Positions 1-13,434 of a DNA stretch of 64,000 nucleotides are shown in pieces (the stretch's first letter is position 1; every line of letters begins with the position of its first letter). Source of the stretch: Sepiola atlantica (lineage: Eukaryota; Mollusca; Cephalopoda; Sepiida; Sepiolidae); assembly GCA_963556195.1 (NCBI GenBank), contig OY744519.1, positions 103,047,500-103,111,499 on the forward strand, written 5' to 3'. The notes beneath the pieces were generated by a model, which was not told where the DNA came from, ran no database searches, and saw only the letters and a list, made by a program, of their open reading frames with translations. A program made the position numbers and the translations under genes.

Positions 1-1690
1 CAAAACAATTGTTTTGAGACTAACGCAAACTATTAAATTGTATTCACAGCGTGAAAGGTTATCTGTTCAGGTTGAACTAACAACTGGAGAAACTTTCACA
101 TCAGATTGATTAATAAGAAAGCAATTTATGCTGACAAAATGAAAAAGGTCACAAGAAAGTAACTATCAAAAATACTATGGTCTGCTAATTTTTAAATAAG
201 ACCTAGCTCACATATTGTGGCTTGGATTTAAAGTCCACCCTTTTTTTTAGGTAAAACAAATGTTTTTATTGCCCAACCAATCATAAGAAAGCAGATAAAG
301 TGACGCGGATTGTGATTGGGTAGTGAATCACAAAACTCGTCTCAAGTAAAAGTTCCCAATAAAAGAACTGAAGCTTGGAGACTCCACCAGAAGACATTCG
401 GTTTGTTCAAGAGACAGACAGATAGATTGAGAAAGAAACCGAAGTTGGTAACTGATCGAAAACAGAAATTCAAAAGACTAAGGTTTTTCAAGTGCTAAAT
501 TTATCAGACTCCCTGAATATATATGCAAGAATATTAATTTTTGTTAGTTGAAAACAATGCTCATCACTGTACTACAAAAAAAAGCTAAAATCAATATTGA
601 AAAAAATACCCAATAAGTAACAAGCATGACACGCCAGTAATAAATAACGATGTTAAATTAATAATAAAATAGCAACATTACTATTATTATAGTATTGAAG
701 AGGTTAAAAATATATTTTAATTTATAACCTTGAGAATACAATAAAATTGGTATTTGGTAACTGCTACATGGTCCACAAAGGAACCTCAGCTAATGTTTGT
801 TCATTAGGAGTACAAGAGTACTGGTGAAGCATCAGTAGTAAGTGAAGCAGGTGAGATAACATTTAATAGTTTAGCATCGTTTTTTTCTGAACTAGTAAGA
901 ACCATAAACTAGCATTGCTCTAGAAAATTGAGGGACCCAAAAAACTCCTGCTCCAACTCCCAAACCTAAGAGTTTGGCACAAGACAATCAGTCTGTCCGA
1001 GAGACAGACAGACAGACAGAAAAAAAGGAATTAAGTCTTTAACCGACCGTAAACAGAAATTAAAAAAAACTAAGAATTGTTTTTCAAATTCGATCTCCTC
1101 TAAAGGAGAAAAGCACAAAGTAAATTTTAAGGTCCCCCAACAAAGATTTAGCACAAGTCAAATTCCTCAACTTGTGTTTTTTTCCCCAAGAGCAACATGC
1201 CACATCTAGTGAAGTGCTGGTCAAAGCATTCTTTCCTGCTTTGACAGAGTACAAAATCGACTTCAAAACCTAGTGAAAGATGTCCTCTTCTCTTCTCTAT
1301 TTCTCACAGAAAAGACGTTGCTAGTCTTTCTCGACTCTATAATTTCATAGTAGGTGCTCGACTGAGCTCTAATATCTGATACTTCTGTAAAACATTCACA
1401 ACATAAACTCATCAATTTTCCTTTTTTTCTCTGTTAACCTGAAGCTAAACGGAACTTCTATGAGTAGAGTTTCTTTCCAAGAACTCCCTGTCTGTGGAAC
1501 ACAACACTGTGGGGCTGCTTCTCAGCTGACTACAATATGGTCGTTTTCAAGTCCAATGTAAACAAATTCTTGTTAGGCTGTTCTCTTAAATAATCAAATT
1601 TTGCCCAGTTTCAACCATCGTCTTCAATCCCAATCCTCAAGGTGTTTGTCTAACAAACTCATTAACTCTTATCCTCGAGTGGCCTTTGGG
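1..1690. other. No gene seen; diverged internal duplication
   Basis: AT-rich. 330-500 and 930-1100 share a diverged segment (GAGACAGACAGA ... CGTAAACAGAAATT). A short segment at 871-915 (GTTTTTTTCTGAACTAG) recurs at 2310-2355. No coding support. Confidence 0.5.
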
Positions 1691-1699
1691 ACTTGCAAA

Positions 1700-2200
1700 G
1701 TGGTGACTCATTTGTACAAAATAAAAAAAGCATAACTTTTCGGTTTTATTATTGTTGGAGAGACTTCAGGCAGCTATCAACAATTTTACAAAGCGCAGGG
1801 ATCCCATCGTATGCAAGAGTGTCAACATACAATATATATAGCCGACCTGTACTTTTGTATGGCTGTGAAATGTGATCAATGCCAAAAAATAAAAATAAAA
1901 AGTGCATCGAATGAAGACAATTGCCGGTCTCACTCTACAAACCTCCATGAGAAATTATGTTGCACAAAGACGTCTCAACTGGTACGGCCACGTCGTCTGC
2001 CAATAGTCATCCGAAACACTCCAAAGTGTGTCCCACATTGACATCAATGGCTCAAAGCCACATGTTACGACGCTTAAGACATGGGGAGGATCAGTTGATA
2101 ACGACCTGATTCTGGCAGGCGGCACAAGCAAAATGGCAACAGACTAGAAAATTTGGAAGTCATTCACGAAACGTCTAACCTCAACATGAGAAATGACGAA
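1700..2200 (+). mobile_element. LINE fragment (RTE-like C-terminal end), plus strand
   Basis: Broken plus-strand frames read TIAGLTLQTSMRNYVAQRRLNWYGHVV, then DINGSKPHVTTLKTWGGSVD (about 1915-2165, in two pieces), matching the RRLRWYGHV...RGRPKKTW region after the reverse transcriptase of RTE-type elements. Several stops; no complete domain. Confidence 0.6.
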
Positions 2201-4980
2201 AAATGAAAATAATGATAAAAATAATAAAAGCGCCACTTGTAAATTAAGCGGGTATTGCAAATTTATTTTCTTTGTTTATTTGAAAAGATGAAATTGAATT
2301 TTACAGTTTAGCACTGTGTTTTTTTCTGAACTAGCACGAACCCCCAAAGTATTTTAATCGATTTTTTTACTATCTATATAGTACTAATTATATTGTTTTT
2401 TAATTAATTTTACAAATAATAATAAACATTTAAATGTTCATATTATTTCATCTAAGAATGAACATCCTCACATCAATGTACATATGTAGAGGCGAGACAT
2501 TTTTGTGTTTGTATTTTAGAGATCAGAGATTTTAAATAATGGTGTGTTTATACACAAACACTAGAAGAAAGGTACTATTTTATAGGATTAATTTTTTTGT
2601 AAATAAAGTAATTTTTTTCAAGTATTATTTTAAAGAATATCACCATTTGATTATAAAAGTAAGTGAATATTAAGTGCAAAAATCGACTCTGGATTCGAAT
2701 AATAAGTAAAATATTAAAAATGTATCTATTAGTTTTGACAAATATACACCCCCCACACTATACTAAAAAAAGACGTTGCAATTTGAAAAATCAGTCAAGC
2801 AAAAATATTGTCTGCATAAACATACTCAACCCAGTTGCTATGGCAACAACCTGTTCGAATTGTTACTCTCTCAGGGAGTGAGGCGACTGATGAACGCACG
2901 TGTGCAACAAAAATTACTTCTACTACGATGAATTTATTTTCAGTGTATGACACTTTTCTCCAATGGCGAACTGTTTTAGAGGTTATGTAAAAGGTTCTAA
3001 CTTGGTGTAAATAAAAATCGTATATACTTTTGTACGTTTTTTGTCATTTATTTGATTATTATGCAATGTGCATCCCTCTACAAGTTTGTTTTGCCATATA
3101 CAAATGACAACCATGGCAGTAATTATACTGAAAACCGAATCACTCCTGTATTTACAATGATCATGAAAAATAATGCAGAATGTTTATGAAGTTTGAGTTT
3201 CAAATAAAGAAATGTAAGGATCGTTTTGTTATGTATATTCTAAAAACGTTATGGAGAAGATTTTGGGTGTGTTTTGTATTATTTGTAATCTGAAAACGTA
3301 ACTAGTTTTTCTTACTAGCTGTGTAATCGCTGATAGGTGTAGTGATTAATATGAAGTGAGTGAACGCACTGTGTCATACAGAAAGTTTCTTATTAGATTT
3401 CTCTCATATTTCTTTATGGTGTGATGGGTTGCAGGATGAGGGCTTAGTACTGTGTAGGAGGAGTTAGTTAATCCTACTATCGCGCAGAAATTAGTAATCT
3501 AAAAGAAAACAGCTGATCAGATTTAATATAAAAATCGTAATTTGAATAAAACCAATTTTTTGTTATTTTTGAGAACACATACCAATAATTGGCCTCAATC
3601 GCTGACAGAGCAGATTTTCATATATAGCTTTTATTTAGAAAACTATACATGTCAATAGTACAGGAGAAAATCTCATTCTACTTTATATATAAGATTACAC
3701 ATATATGAAACTCCATAATCTTGTTAGTGCTTAAGGCCTTTTAGGGTTTTAATCATATTCTGAGTGTAGTCTACCCTAGTGTATTAACATTATATATTGA
3801 AGAGGCTTTGGGAAGAATGAAGACAGGATACAAGGTGTTAAGAATTCAAGATTGATACATAGGAACAGAAGATACAAAACAAAAGTATGAATTAGCATAC
3901 ATGGAGCTAGACAGAATTCATTTAAAGGCGGAATAAACACATGTATTAAAATGTGGTCTTAAAAAAATCCAATAGTAGACTCTGTCTCTTTTTGTCTCTC
4001 TTTCTCTGCCTGAATAATGTACCTCAGTTAATAAAGAACAATATGTTTTGGGTACAAATGTTTGCATAAACTATTGCCAGGCAGATTACCCCTAAATTCA
4101 CCATCAGTGTCTGGTTCCCCTCTCTCTACTGATATGTATGTGTAATGGAAATCTAAAAGACGTTTCTTATCATTTGTTAAATTGGCATAATGGTCTAAAT
4201 CTGTCAATCTTGTGATCGATTTTTAATTCTCAGCTGGTGTAGAGATATTAGTTGTGGGTGTTTTAAGAATGGAAATCCCCACGTAAGGTTAGATTAAGTA
4301 AGAAAAGGAAATTTTCTATTAGAGGGTAAGTTAGAGGTTAGACTGGCGTGTACACAAAGTTACCTCATGGAAGGAAGTATGTGGTAGAGAAATCAGATCA
4401 ATTCTCTCTCTTGTGTGTTCGATGTCAAAGTTAACAGATGTATATTTTTGAAGTTCTTCTACAACCGTCGCGATGGTTGGATGGGAAGATGCAGTTCATT
4501 TAGATATACGTGCTGTAAAAAGTAAATCCAAATCCCAGAGCAAATAATGGAGTTATTTGTTGTTCTTTTTAATTGCTTTTATTATTTCAGCTACAAGGAG
4601 AAAAAAAGAAAACATCTTTATAATGACTGCTATTGTCACTACTGCAGAAAGACACCACTTGTCACTAAGCCAACTACTTACAATGTGTCAATGAGAAACT
4701 CAGCTGTTTTTTGCCAATGAGAAGATTACAGTACATCTGGTAGGGTTGAAAGGATACAAATGGCTTAGTAGTGCAACGTAATGTTACACTGATTTATAAA
4801 ATAATTTTCTGGTTTCTCAATTATTATATAATGTGGTGTTCGTCATCATCATCATAAACATTATCATATTTTGTTTAACGTCTGTTTTACATACTGGCAT
4901 GTGTTGGCCGCTTTGTAGAAATTGACTTCCAAAGTAACCTACCTCTGGATAGGTCTTTATTTATTTATCTTTTAAAAGTT
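2200..4980. other. No gene seen
   Basis: AT-rich sequence without convincing open frames, splice-bounded exons or RNA genes. Contains scattered short AT repeats only. Confidence 0.5.
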
Positions 4981-4984
4981 TTTT

Positions 4985-6125
4985 CACTCCAAACAAGGCA
5001 TATTGCCACTGAAGCGTAAGGGGATACTGTGATAGGAGTCAGGTTAGGACGGAGGGGCAGCCTTGGTGGGGAGCTTGGCAGCAAGATCTTTGTTCACATT
5101 ACATTTAAATTTCTGCTCTGCATGTTGATATTGTTGGGGAAGCAGAGAGCAGGGATGGAATTCCAAAGGCAAGTGGTCCGAGGAAAGAAGCTAGCAGAGT
5201 AGAAAGTCTTATGGCATCTAGGGACCACAAAGTGAAGGGGTGAGATTTTGCTGCTAGTTGGGTGAGTCGAGAATATTTATGTTGGAGGGCTACAAATACA
5301 GTGAGTTCATCAGAGCACATTCCATGGAAGTATTTGTAAAACAGGCACAGGGATGCAACTCTGTGGTGATGCGACAGAGGCTGGAGCTTGGCAGACAATG
5401 CAAGACCTATTAGGTTTGAAATTTTTTTTGTACTCTGTTCAACACAAAGAGGCGAGCGTTTGATGCACAAGCCCAGATGTGGCAACAATATTCCATGCGT
5501 GGGCGAATGGTGGCTTTATAGACATATAGGATACTCACAGATATAAGAAGTTTTCTAGCTCGGTAGACGGAGCCTGTCTTCTTTGCAGCAGCTTTCGCAA
5601 CATCTTCTATGTACTTATTCCAGCTCATGTTACTTGAGAATATCAGTTCAAGGAGTTTGAACGTTAGACTCTCGGGAAGGGGAGTATCAGTTATGACAAT
5701 TGGTGGTTGGAAAAGTTTCTTGTAGTTGTTTATGGAAAGGAACTTCGTCTAAGGATTCAGTCATTGTCTTGCATGAACGAGCATTTGATTTGCCCCCATG
5801 CCAGGAATAAATTGTGGTGTCATCGGCTAATACACCCATCTCAGACACGATTGTATCGAGGAGGTAGTTTATGAAAATCAAGAACAATATAGGTGCGAGT
5901 ATTGACCCCTGAGACGCACCCGCATTTATGTGATGTTGTTTAGATCTACAGCCATCGAGAACAGGTCTTCCTTTTAGCTAAGAAAGATCTGATTATAGTA
6001 AACATTCTCTCATGAATACCGTATGAGTTCATTTTCCTGAGAAGATTTTAATGTCAGACTTTGTCAAATGCTTTGGAGATATCTAGTGCTACCGCCCTAG
6101 ATTCATCTGCCTTATCCAGTTTCTC
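4985..6125 (-). mobile_element. Non-LTR retrotransposon fragment (CR1/Jockey-like RT end)
   Basis: On the minus strand, reading from 6125 down: ALDISKAFDKV, FLIFINYLL...GVLADDTTIYS (the YADD-type catalytic box, here LADD), MSWNKYIEDVAKAAAKKTGS, YKATIRPRMEYCCHIWA and VASLCLFYKYFHGMCSDEL. Frames are broken several times. The 3' UTR CACTCCAAACAAGGCATATT at 4986 recurs at 12291 in another copy. The element is 5' truncated at about 6125. Confidence 0.85.
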
Positions 6126-6129
6126 GTCC

Positions 6130-6870
6130 ACCCTTATAACTTCCTCCCAGATTTTCCTTGGCCTTCCCTAGTGTACTGAAGCTGCTAGCTCAATTGTTCT
6201 GCAGCTACTAATCCAAGAACTCTCATCCATTCTTTCACAGTGGCCATGCCATCAGTCTCCTCTTCTGCACACATCTCACTATACTGTCCAGATTTAATCT
6301 TTCTCTGCGGTCATCAGATCTAAGCCTGTCTTTAAGACTCACATTACACATAAAAAGTATCTTTCTTATATCATTTCTCTCTATGCAATGCATGTCCTCA
6401 ACCCACACTGGCCATGTTTACATTATCACACTGTGTACACATGTCTGATAGAATCTTCCCTTGGCCAACAGTGGTAACACTTTGCTGGTTAGTAATGGCA
6501 ACTTACTTCATCCACTCCTAATTCTTCTAATCACACTAGCACCTGCTCCACCCTGTGCTCCAATGGTATTACCAAAGTAACAAAACTTCTGAACAACCTC
6601 AATAGCTTTGTCATCCAAATATACTTTCTCCACATCTTAATTATCATTCATCTCTATTGCCTTACACAAACTGGTTATAATCTCTCAACCTACAAGTAAT
6701 TCCACTACACTTCTTGCATACCCAACAATTGAGTTGCACTTGACTCCCTTTCCACAAACTGGGCAGAGAATCTTTCCTTTTTCTGGGGACTTTCCAACAT
6801 TACAACCATTGATCATCACTTTGGTTTCGGTAACATTCACTCTCAAACATTCAGTTTCCATAGCATTCCT
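6130..6870 (-). mobile_element. RTE-like LINE fragment, minus strand
   Basis: Minus-strand frames contain KVYLDDKAIEVVQKFCYFGN, SKVLPLLAKGRFYQTCV and RKILFMCNVSLKDRLRS, the conserved C-terminal part of RTE-type polyproteins (YLG..., LKDR...). Full of stops. It abuts the CR1/Jockey-like copy directly, so one inserted beside or into the other. A second copy is at 22990-23570. Confidence 0.7.
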
Positions 6871-9320
6871 CCAAGTCTTTGAACTTAATAAGTTGTATTT
6901 ATATAAATATGCATAACATAAATACTTATAAATCGACTTTCAATCTTAAGTGGGTTCATCAGATGTGCTGAACGTATAGAAAAACCCTGTCATTTAATAA
7001 TGACTGAAGGCAATGTTACATTTTTAGAACAAATCAATCAAGAATTTAAAAAATAGGGAAAACTTTTTATATCACAATAAAACGTATTTACATTCAAGCA
7101 ATGAACTATTTACATAATACTCATCAAAATTAACTAAAATCACAATAGCCGTTTATTGTTTGTTTTTTTTCTTCTTTTTTATACTAATGAATGACCACTT
7201 ACCAAGGTCAAAAGCAAAACCCACTTTGGGATAAAAGGTTAATGAGATTATTAATTGGATTATGAACAATACTATAAGAGGATTGGAAACGATGGGTGGA
7301 AAAGGCAGGATTTGATTACAAGTATTTGTTGACATTGGATTTGACAACTATGTTGTAGTCAGCAAGGAAGCAGTCCCATGGTATGTGTTCCACAGATGGA
7401 AGTTCCGTTTTGTTTTAGATACACAGAGGAAGGAAGGAAAGTTCTTTGCAGTGGTGGTAGATAGCTCAGTTCTTGCTGTGAATGTTTTACAGGGGGGGGG
7501 GACTAAAGATTGTAGCTACTTTACATTAAGTGATCACCAAAAAATTTTGATCATTTTTTATTATTGACTAGCAAGTATCACCAGGGAATGAATAAGAACT
7601 CCAGCTCCAGGCCCTGAACCCTATATTACTATTTTTATTCTTATTTTTTAATTTCTATAATTTTCAATTTCTAAATAAAATAAAATAGTGTTTATGGATG
7701 CCTGGCAACAACACAGACCCCACAATATTATTATAAAGTTCCCTAATATAAAATTAATGCCATCATTTTACTTGAGAAAAGTTGGGTCTGATCTTAGTAG
7801 AGGGCATCATTTTCAATTGGATCCCTAGATAAACAAAAACATAAAACAAATATAGCACAGATTATGTTAATATATATTAGGTTACCAAAGAGAAACTTAT
7901 TTTTTAAAATAATAAGAAAAAAAAATCTTTTAACAGAAATTTGCTCAAACAATATTCTCCAATGGGAAAATAACTAAAATGCTTAACACAATTCAACAAC
8001 ATCACCGTGATATGAAGGCAAGTTTAGTTTAAATATTTGAAATTGTGAATTAAGTGAGAGATAGGACTAAGAGGCGGCCACATTGAAGCAGTGTTTAGCA
8101 TGAACTTTCTCTTACTAGGGATATAGATGGTGGGATATAGTATATAATTTATGAAATAGATTGGAATTCTTTTTTCATAATGTGAATAAAACAAAATAAA
8201 ACATTCTGTAATTCAATGAGTAAGCAGAATCAAATATAAATTTGCCAGAGTAAATGCTATTTAGGTCTGATGGCAAGAATTTCAGAAGATAACTTTATAT
8301 ATTAGATATATATATTAAACTTCTACCATATGTATTTCTATAATGGACAAACTTCCTCTGTTAGAGATATAGATATAATAACATAAAATTTCCAACTTAA
8401 TAAAACTGAAAATAAATAAACAAAAACCAAAAGTGTTCAATATATCTTATATATATATAAAAAAGCCAATCTGATTCTCAGAGTTTGTAATTTATAACTT
8501 TTGTCCTACAATACCCGTATTTCATTCTAAATAGCCAATTTTTTATATTTTTGGATCATGTTTTTTTGCTATAAAAAGTGTATTTCGCTTTAGTTTCTTT
8601 CAAAACATACATATTCCACCTTGGAACATTCTTAAACTGGAGGCATTTTTCACTAATCACCTTTATAGCATCGGTTGCTTACGTCTTTAATAAAAAATTC
8701 TATATAAAGAACTATGCCAACTTTCAGAAAACCAATTATATATTTTAAATAAATATTAACCTATTTATTTTTCATACTTGCATATCATATTAATAGGTAC
8801 AATAATTTGATTTTTAAAATCTATTTACATTGTCTAAATGAAATGTTGCAAGCAACCTTAGAAATTCATGAATATTCACTTATTCTTATAGTACATGTAA
8901 TTCAATTTTACTTTTGCTCATAAACTCAATGTATATAGTCATCTGCACAACATTCATGCAATTTTTATTTAAATTCGTCAGAACTTTTACAGAATTCTCT
9001 AAAGTTAAAATAAAAAATTGATAATGTTACTCTTCATCAGGTATGCGGGAAAATCATTGTAGTACTAGTAATTGAGTTGTGTGCATACATTTCTTATTGC
9101 ATATAACTATTCATTGGCAAGTAGGTAAGAATTAAACAATTTAGGACGGTTACCATAGCAACTAGTTTTCTGCATACTTTTCAGTCTGGAAGTGTTTGCT
9201 GTTGCACAAGTAGCAATTAAGCAAGTTTCTTTTAACACAAGTAGCAATTAAGCAGTTTAGGATAGTTGCCATAGCTACTGGTTTTGTGCATACATTTGTT
9301 AGTAAGTGTTTGTTCGAGCG
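6870..9320. other. No gene seen
   Basis: AT-rich. 7180-7330 resembles 30400-30520 (dispersed repeat with GTTAATRAGAT and AGAGGATTGGAAA). 9130-9320 contains a diverged duplication around GCAATTAAGCARTTTAGGA and GCCATAGC. No coding support. Confidence 0.5.
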
Positions 9321-9329
9321 AGTAGCAGT

Positions 9330-10110
9330 ATCATCTGAAAATATGTTCCACCCTGCATTACTTAGTGATATATCTTGCCAAACAGAATGGATTTTTTGTA
9401 TTTATTGTGACTTTGTTTAGAAATAAGTAAAATATAAAAAACAAATAAAAAATACAATTGTCCAAAACAGGGTCACAAATTATTTTTTTACAGAAGATAA
9501 GTGTAAACTTTCAATTTATTTCTAAGTACATAGAAAATGTATATTGTTCTCTAAAGTGATTCTTCTCATGTTGATTCCCTGCATTTCAGACTAGTATCAA
9601 AGTGAAGTATCTTTTCTCACCTTGCTCAGAGGAGGAGGAGGATGCAATTTATATTTTTGTTCCCAATGCTTTTTGTGGGAGCTGGATTTTACCCCAACAT
9701 CAAAAACTTACCTTGTGTCTAACTTTGCTCTCCTCGTGGGGAGACAGGTAATTAGAGACCCGTTAAAGATTGACTGGTGTCATCTGAAAATAGTTCCACA
9801 TTGTAGCTATTACTGGTGATATATACTGCCACACAGAACATACTTTCATATTTGTTGCATCACTTTGATTAAAAACAAGTAAAACCAAATAATATTACAT
9901 GAAGATTTTTGAAAAACAAATGAAAAATACATTGGTCCAGAATAGGGTCCCAAACTATTTTTTATTAAGCAGATATGTGTAAACTTTCAATTTATTTCGT
10001 AGCGTATACAAAACCGCATATTGTTCAAGTAAATGATTTTTCTCCTGTTGGTTCCGGCTTTTTGTGCTGGAATCAAAATATAGTATATTTTCTGTCATCG
10101 CTCAGAGGAA
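9330..10110 (+). repeat. Tandem duplication, period about 450 bp
   Basis: 9331-9640 and 9780-10105 align in order: CATCTGAAAATA..TTCCAC, GTGATATAT..TGCCA.ACAGAA, GTGTAAACTTTCAATTTATT and GCTCAGAGGA. Between them, 9640-9760 is a fragment of the dispersed repeat that also forms the outer end of the Merlin-bearing element at 52.3 kb (CCTTGTGTCTAACT, GTGGGGAGACAGG). Confidence 0.7.
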
Positions 10111-10578
10111 GGGGCATTTTCTTTTAAAATGAATTGTGGTTTCACTTTGTGGAATAAAAATACTATTTAGAAACAATCATTTATTTATAAAAATTACTTT
10201 ACTGATAAAAATTAAATCAATTTTACTGCATTTTGGTTTCTTAGAAAATAAGTCAGCCATTTTACTGAACTACTTGGTGAAATAAAAATCCTACTTGCAT
10301 AAAATAATTTACTTATTAAAATTCTATTTTTTGGGGCTTTAAATTACTTTGCTGATATAAATTCAAATAAGCAGAAGTTTTGTTTTTTTAAAGATTTTCA
10401 AATTGTGTTAGCTTGCAAATAGAAGCCGGCAGTAAGCTATTTTGAAGACTTTACAATGATTCAGTCTCTGATAGAGTTATCTTTCCTTGCCAAATACAAC
10501 TTAAATGTGACTTTGTCTCATGTAAATAGCCCAAAAGTTAACAAAAAAATGAAAATCTTATTAAATAAATACTTGTTT

Positions 10579-11003
10579 GGGTGCTTATGCAGATGAGCGG
10601 CCACAGTAAAAAATTATTTAAATAAAAAAAAAAATAATATATACTTATTAAGCATTATAATCTTACTCACTGTACAAAAAAGTAGAAAAAATTATCCACT
10701 AGAACTTTAATTAAAAATATTTTTCCATTCTGCGTATCGTAACAGCGATTCGTTCACAGAGACTTCAGTTTGTTTCTGAAGAAAGAAGATTTGTGAAATC
10801 ATAATAAAAAACAACATGGCGTCTCTGTGAACGAATCGCTGGTACGATACGCAGAATGGAAAAATACTTGTAATTAAAGTTCTAGTGGATAATTTTTTCT
10901 ACTTTTTTGCACAGTGAGTAAGAAGATAACACTGAATAAGTATATAATATTGTTTTTATAAAAAAATAATTTTTTAATGGTCCGCTAATCAGCATAAGCA
11001 CCC
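10579..11003. mobile_element. MITE, 425-bp near-palindrome
   Basis: Ends GGGTGCTTATGC / GCATAAGCACCC and arms of about 190 bp pair across the element, including TCTGCGTATCGTA and GCGATTCGTTCACAGAGAC with their complements. Flanked by TTGTTT on both sides (10573-10578 and 11004-11009), a possible 6-bp target duplication. The end sequence resembles the inner Merlin-element end GGGTGCTTAAGC in CCT5 intron 1. Confidence 0.8.
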
Positions 11004-12290
11004 TTGTTTGTTTTCACTAATAATAACAAGTCTGCATAACATAAACCTAGGAGCATATTTACAGATGATTGTTAGGTGAAGAGCATGAAAATCTATATAA
11101 AAAGCGAACAAACTATAAACTTGATTTTCACTTACCATAAGAGCAGCTTTGAAAGGGTTTATTTAAAATAACTAGTTATTGATCTTGTCATCTCTTCCCT
11201 AGTTTTCATTTTTAATGCTTACCTACACAAATTCTCTCTCTTCTTACCATAAAAATACTTGTCAGCTAAATATATATTTTAAATAAATAAAACTAACATT
11301 TTCACCTTTTGATTTGTGTATATATTGTAACAATTTAAATTATTTGAAAATAAATAATTTACTTATTTAAAATTGTAACAATTATATGTATTAAAATAAA
11401 ATGAATGCAAAACTTCTGAAATCGAATGGACGACAGAATTCTATTTATTACGGGTTATTCAATTTTAGAACGATTCATTTTGAAATGGGTAAAGTTTTAA
11501 TTTTTGGCAAACAGAGCCATTAGTTACTTTTTTCATTTCATCTTTGGTGATTGGACGATCTAACTTTTTCACATGTGTGTGAAAGGTGATAACGTACGTA
11601 TGAACACAACTGCGATAGTGTATTATTATATGGATAACAATTCATTTTTTCTTGTTCTTGTTCGCCATGTGTTGTTGATAAAAGTATTAAAAATGGTGTA
11701 TCTGAGGACTTTAGTTTGTTGGGAGGGGGGTGATTCCAAGAGAAAGGGCATGAAAGCAGACAAGAAAAAAAAAGTTGGTGTCGTACGATTAAAGCACACT
11801 TGTAGCCATTAATATTAAAAACATAAATAAATCCTACAGGATTATCAAATCCTTTAGAAGACAATAACCATTTGATTCTTAATAAGTGAATCACATGTAT
11901 TAGGCCCTACTGTGGCATCCAATCATATTCAAAACATCTCCCTTTCTGATAATATTTCTAAATACTAGGACTTATAGTTGAGTTTTGGAGGCATACAATC
12001 AAGTAGTTTGCCCTGGGCGTCACCAAACCTCTGCATACCATTGAAACCCCATTGTTACTGTTAATTTCATTGCATCGGATCTAGAAAATACAATAATAAA
12101 AAATAAATAACCCAAATCATTCATTGCTGATGACAACATTTATACTGATTGATTCTTTCGAGCATATGCAGGATAACCATAAGTCTTAGTAGATTAACAG
12201 CAAAAATAGAAATTGACAGATGCGCAGTATTTATAATGTTTAAATTTTCATTTTTTTTAATGTTTCTATTTTTTAAATTTTAACTTAGTT
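11004..12290. other. No gene seen
   Basis: AT-rich. An open frame on each strand near 11540-11890 overlaps the other and neither resembles a protein I know. Confidence 0.45.
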
Positions 12291-12345
12291 CACCCCAAAC
12301 AAGGCAAGTTGCCACTGTAGACATAAGGGGCTACTGAGAATTAGG
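12291..12345 (-). mobile_element. 3' end of CR1/Jockey-like LINE, left of hAT insertion
   Basis: CACCCCAAACAAGGCAAGTT and GGGGCTACTG match the 3' UTR at 4986-5035. The same LINE resumes at 14623 on the far side of the DNA transposon, so this is the severed 3' tip. Confidence 0.75.
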
Positions 12346-12631
12346 GTGACAATCAGGGCTTTACGGAACCCTCCAAAAAGGAGCGCGCTCCAGGAGCACG
12401 CTCCTTTTTGCTGGAGCGAAGGATAGGAGGGCTTATTTTATATTCAGCGGGAGTGGAGCGGGAGCAACTCCATCTGTGACTAAAGAGCGGTGGTTTTATC
12501 GCTCCTCGCTCCAAAATTATTTTCTTTTCTTTTGTTTTAACATTAGTTTTTTTATTCAGCAATAAAAAGGAAAAGAAAAGAAAGTCTCAGAGTTTACTCT
12601 GAGTTATTATTTTTTATTATATCTCTGGTAA

Positions 12632-12640
<9 letters not shown>

Positions 12641-12662
<22 letters not shown>

Positions 12663-12692
12663 GGAGAGAGAGAGAGAGAGAGAGTGATAGGA
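12641..12692. repeat. (GA)n microsatellite in hAT element
   Basis: GAGAGA run with one GGGA interruption. Confidence 0.9.
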
Positions 12693-12955
12693 AGGGAGAG
12701 AGGGGGAGAAAGAACGAGAGAATTACGCTTGAAAACAGAACATCTTTACATTGACATGCTACATTTTTGATGGGACACTTTTCTTAAGGCACGAGACAAT
12801 TTGGGCAACAAATGTCGCCAATGAGTCTATAGATGTCTTTGAAGTTATTTTCTTGCAGATTTGAACGTTTTTGTATTTATGACAAGGATGTTTATTGCTG
12901 ATTGAATAAATAAGGCAATTTTTCTTTTAATTCGTGTTTTAAAATAAAGAATTTT

Positions 12956-13434
12956 AGGTTCAATTATACTATAGGGGCCGTTGGATTTTCTCGCCCATTT
13001 CGCTCGGTATTCACCCAAATGTTCGATAAAATCGATTTTTGGGGTGAAATATTGTCCTGACAAAAAAATCTAATTTATTTTTTAGCATGTATCAAATTGA
13101 ACTTTTATGCCACATTTTTACCTGTCGTCTTTTTTTGTGTGTGTAATAAAATGTTAAATCAAAAAAGATATCTTTAGTCCAAGGAAAAAATATATTTAGT
13201 CCAAGGAAAAAATATCTTTAGTCCAAGGAACAAAACAATAAAAACCAACATGGCCTCCAGCGATTAAAACCTGAAATTTAAGTTAGATTCTCAACACTTT
13301 AAAAAATAAATGAGAATTTTATTTCAGGACCAAAAATATAATTACGACCAACAATCAGTTTTATCCAACATTTGGGAGAATACCAAGCGAAATGAGCGAA
13401 AGAAAACAGTGGTCCCTATTCTACAATTAAACCT
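12956..13434. mobile_element. Nested inverted-repeat element inside the hAT transposon
   Basis: Left end TAGGTTCAATTATACTATAG and right end (complement) TAGGTTTAATTGTAGAATAG, plus inner arms CGCCCATTTCGCTCGGTATTC and its inverted partner at 13378-13400. About 480 bp. Inserted into the hAT element. Confidence 0.6.
13165..13238 (+). repeat. Three 25-bp tandem repeats
   Basis: ATCTTTAGTCCAAGGAAAAA occurs three times in a row with small changes, within the nested element. Confidence 0.9.
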
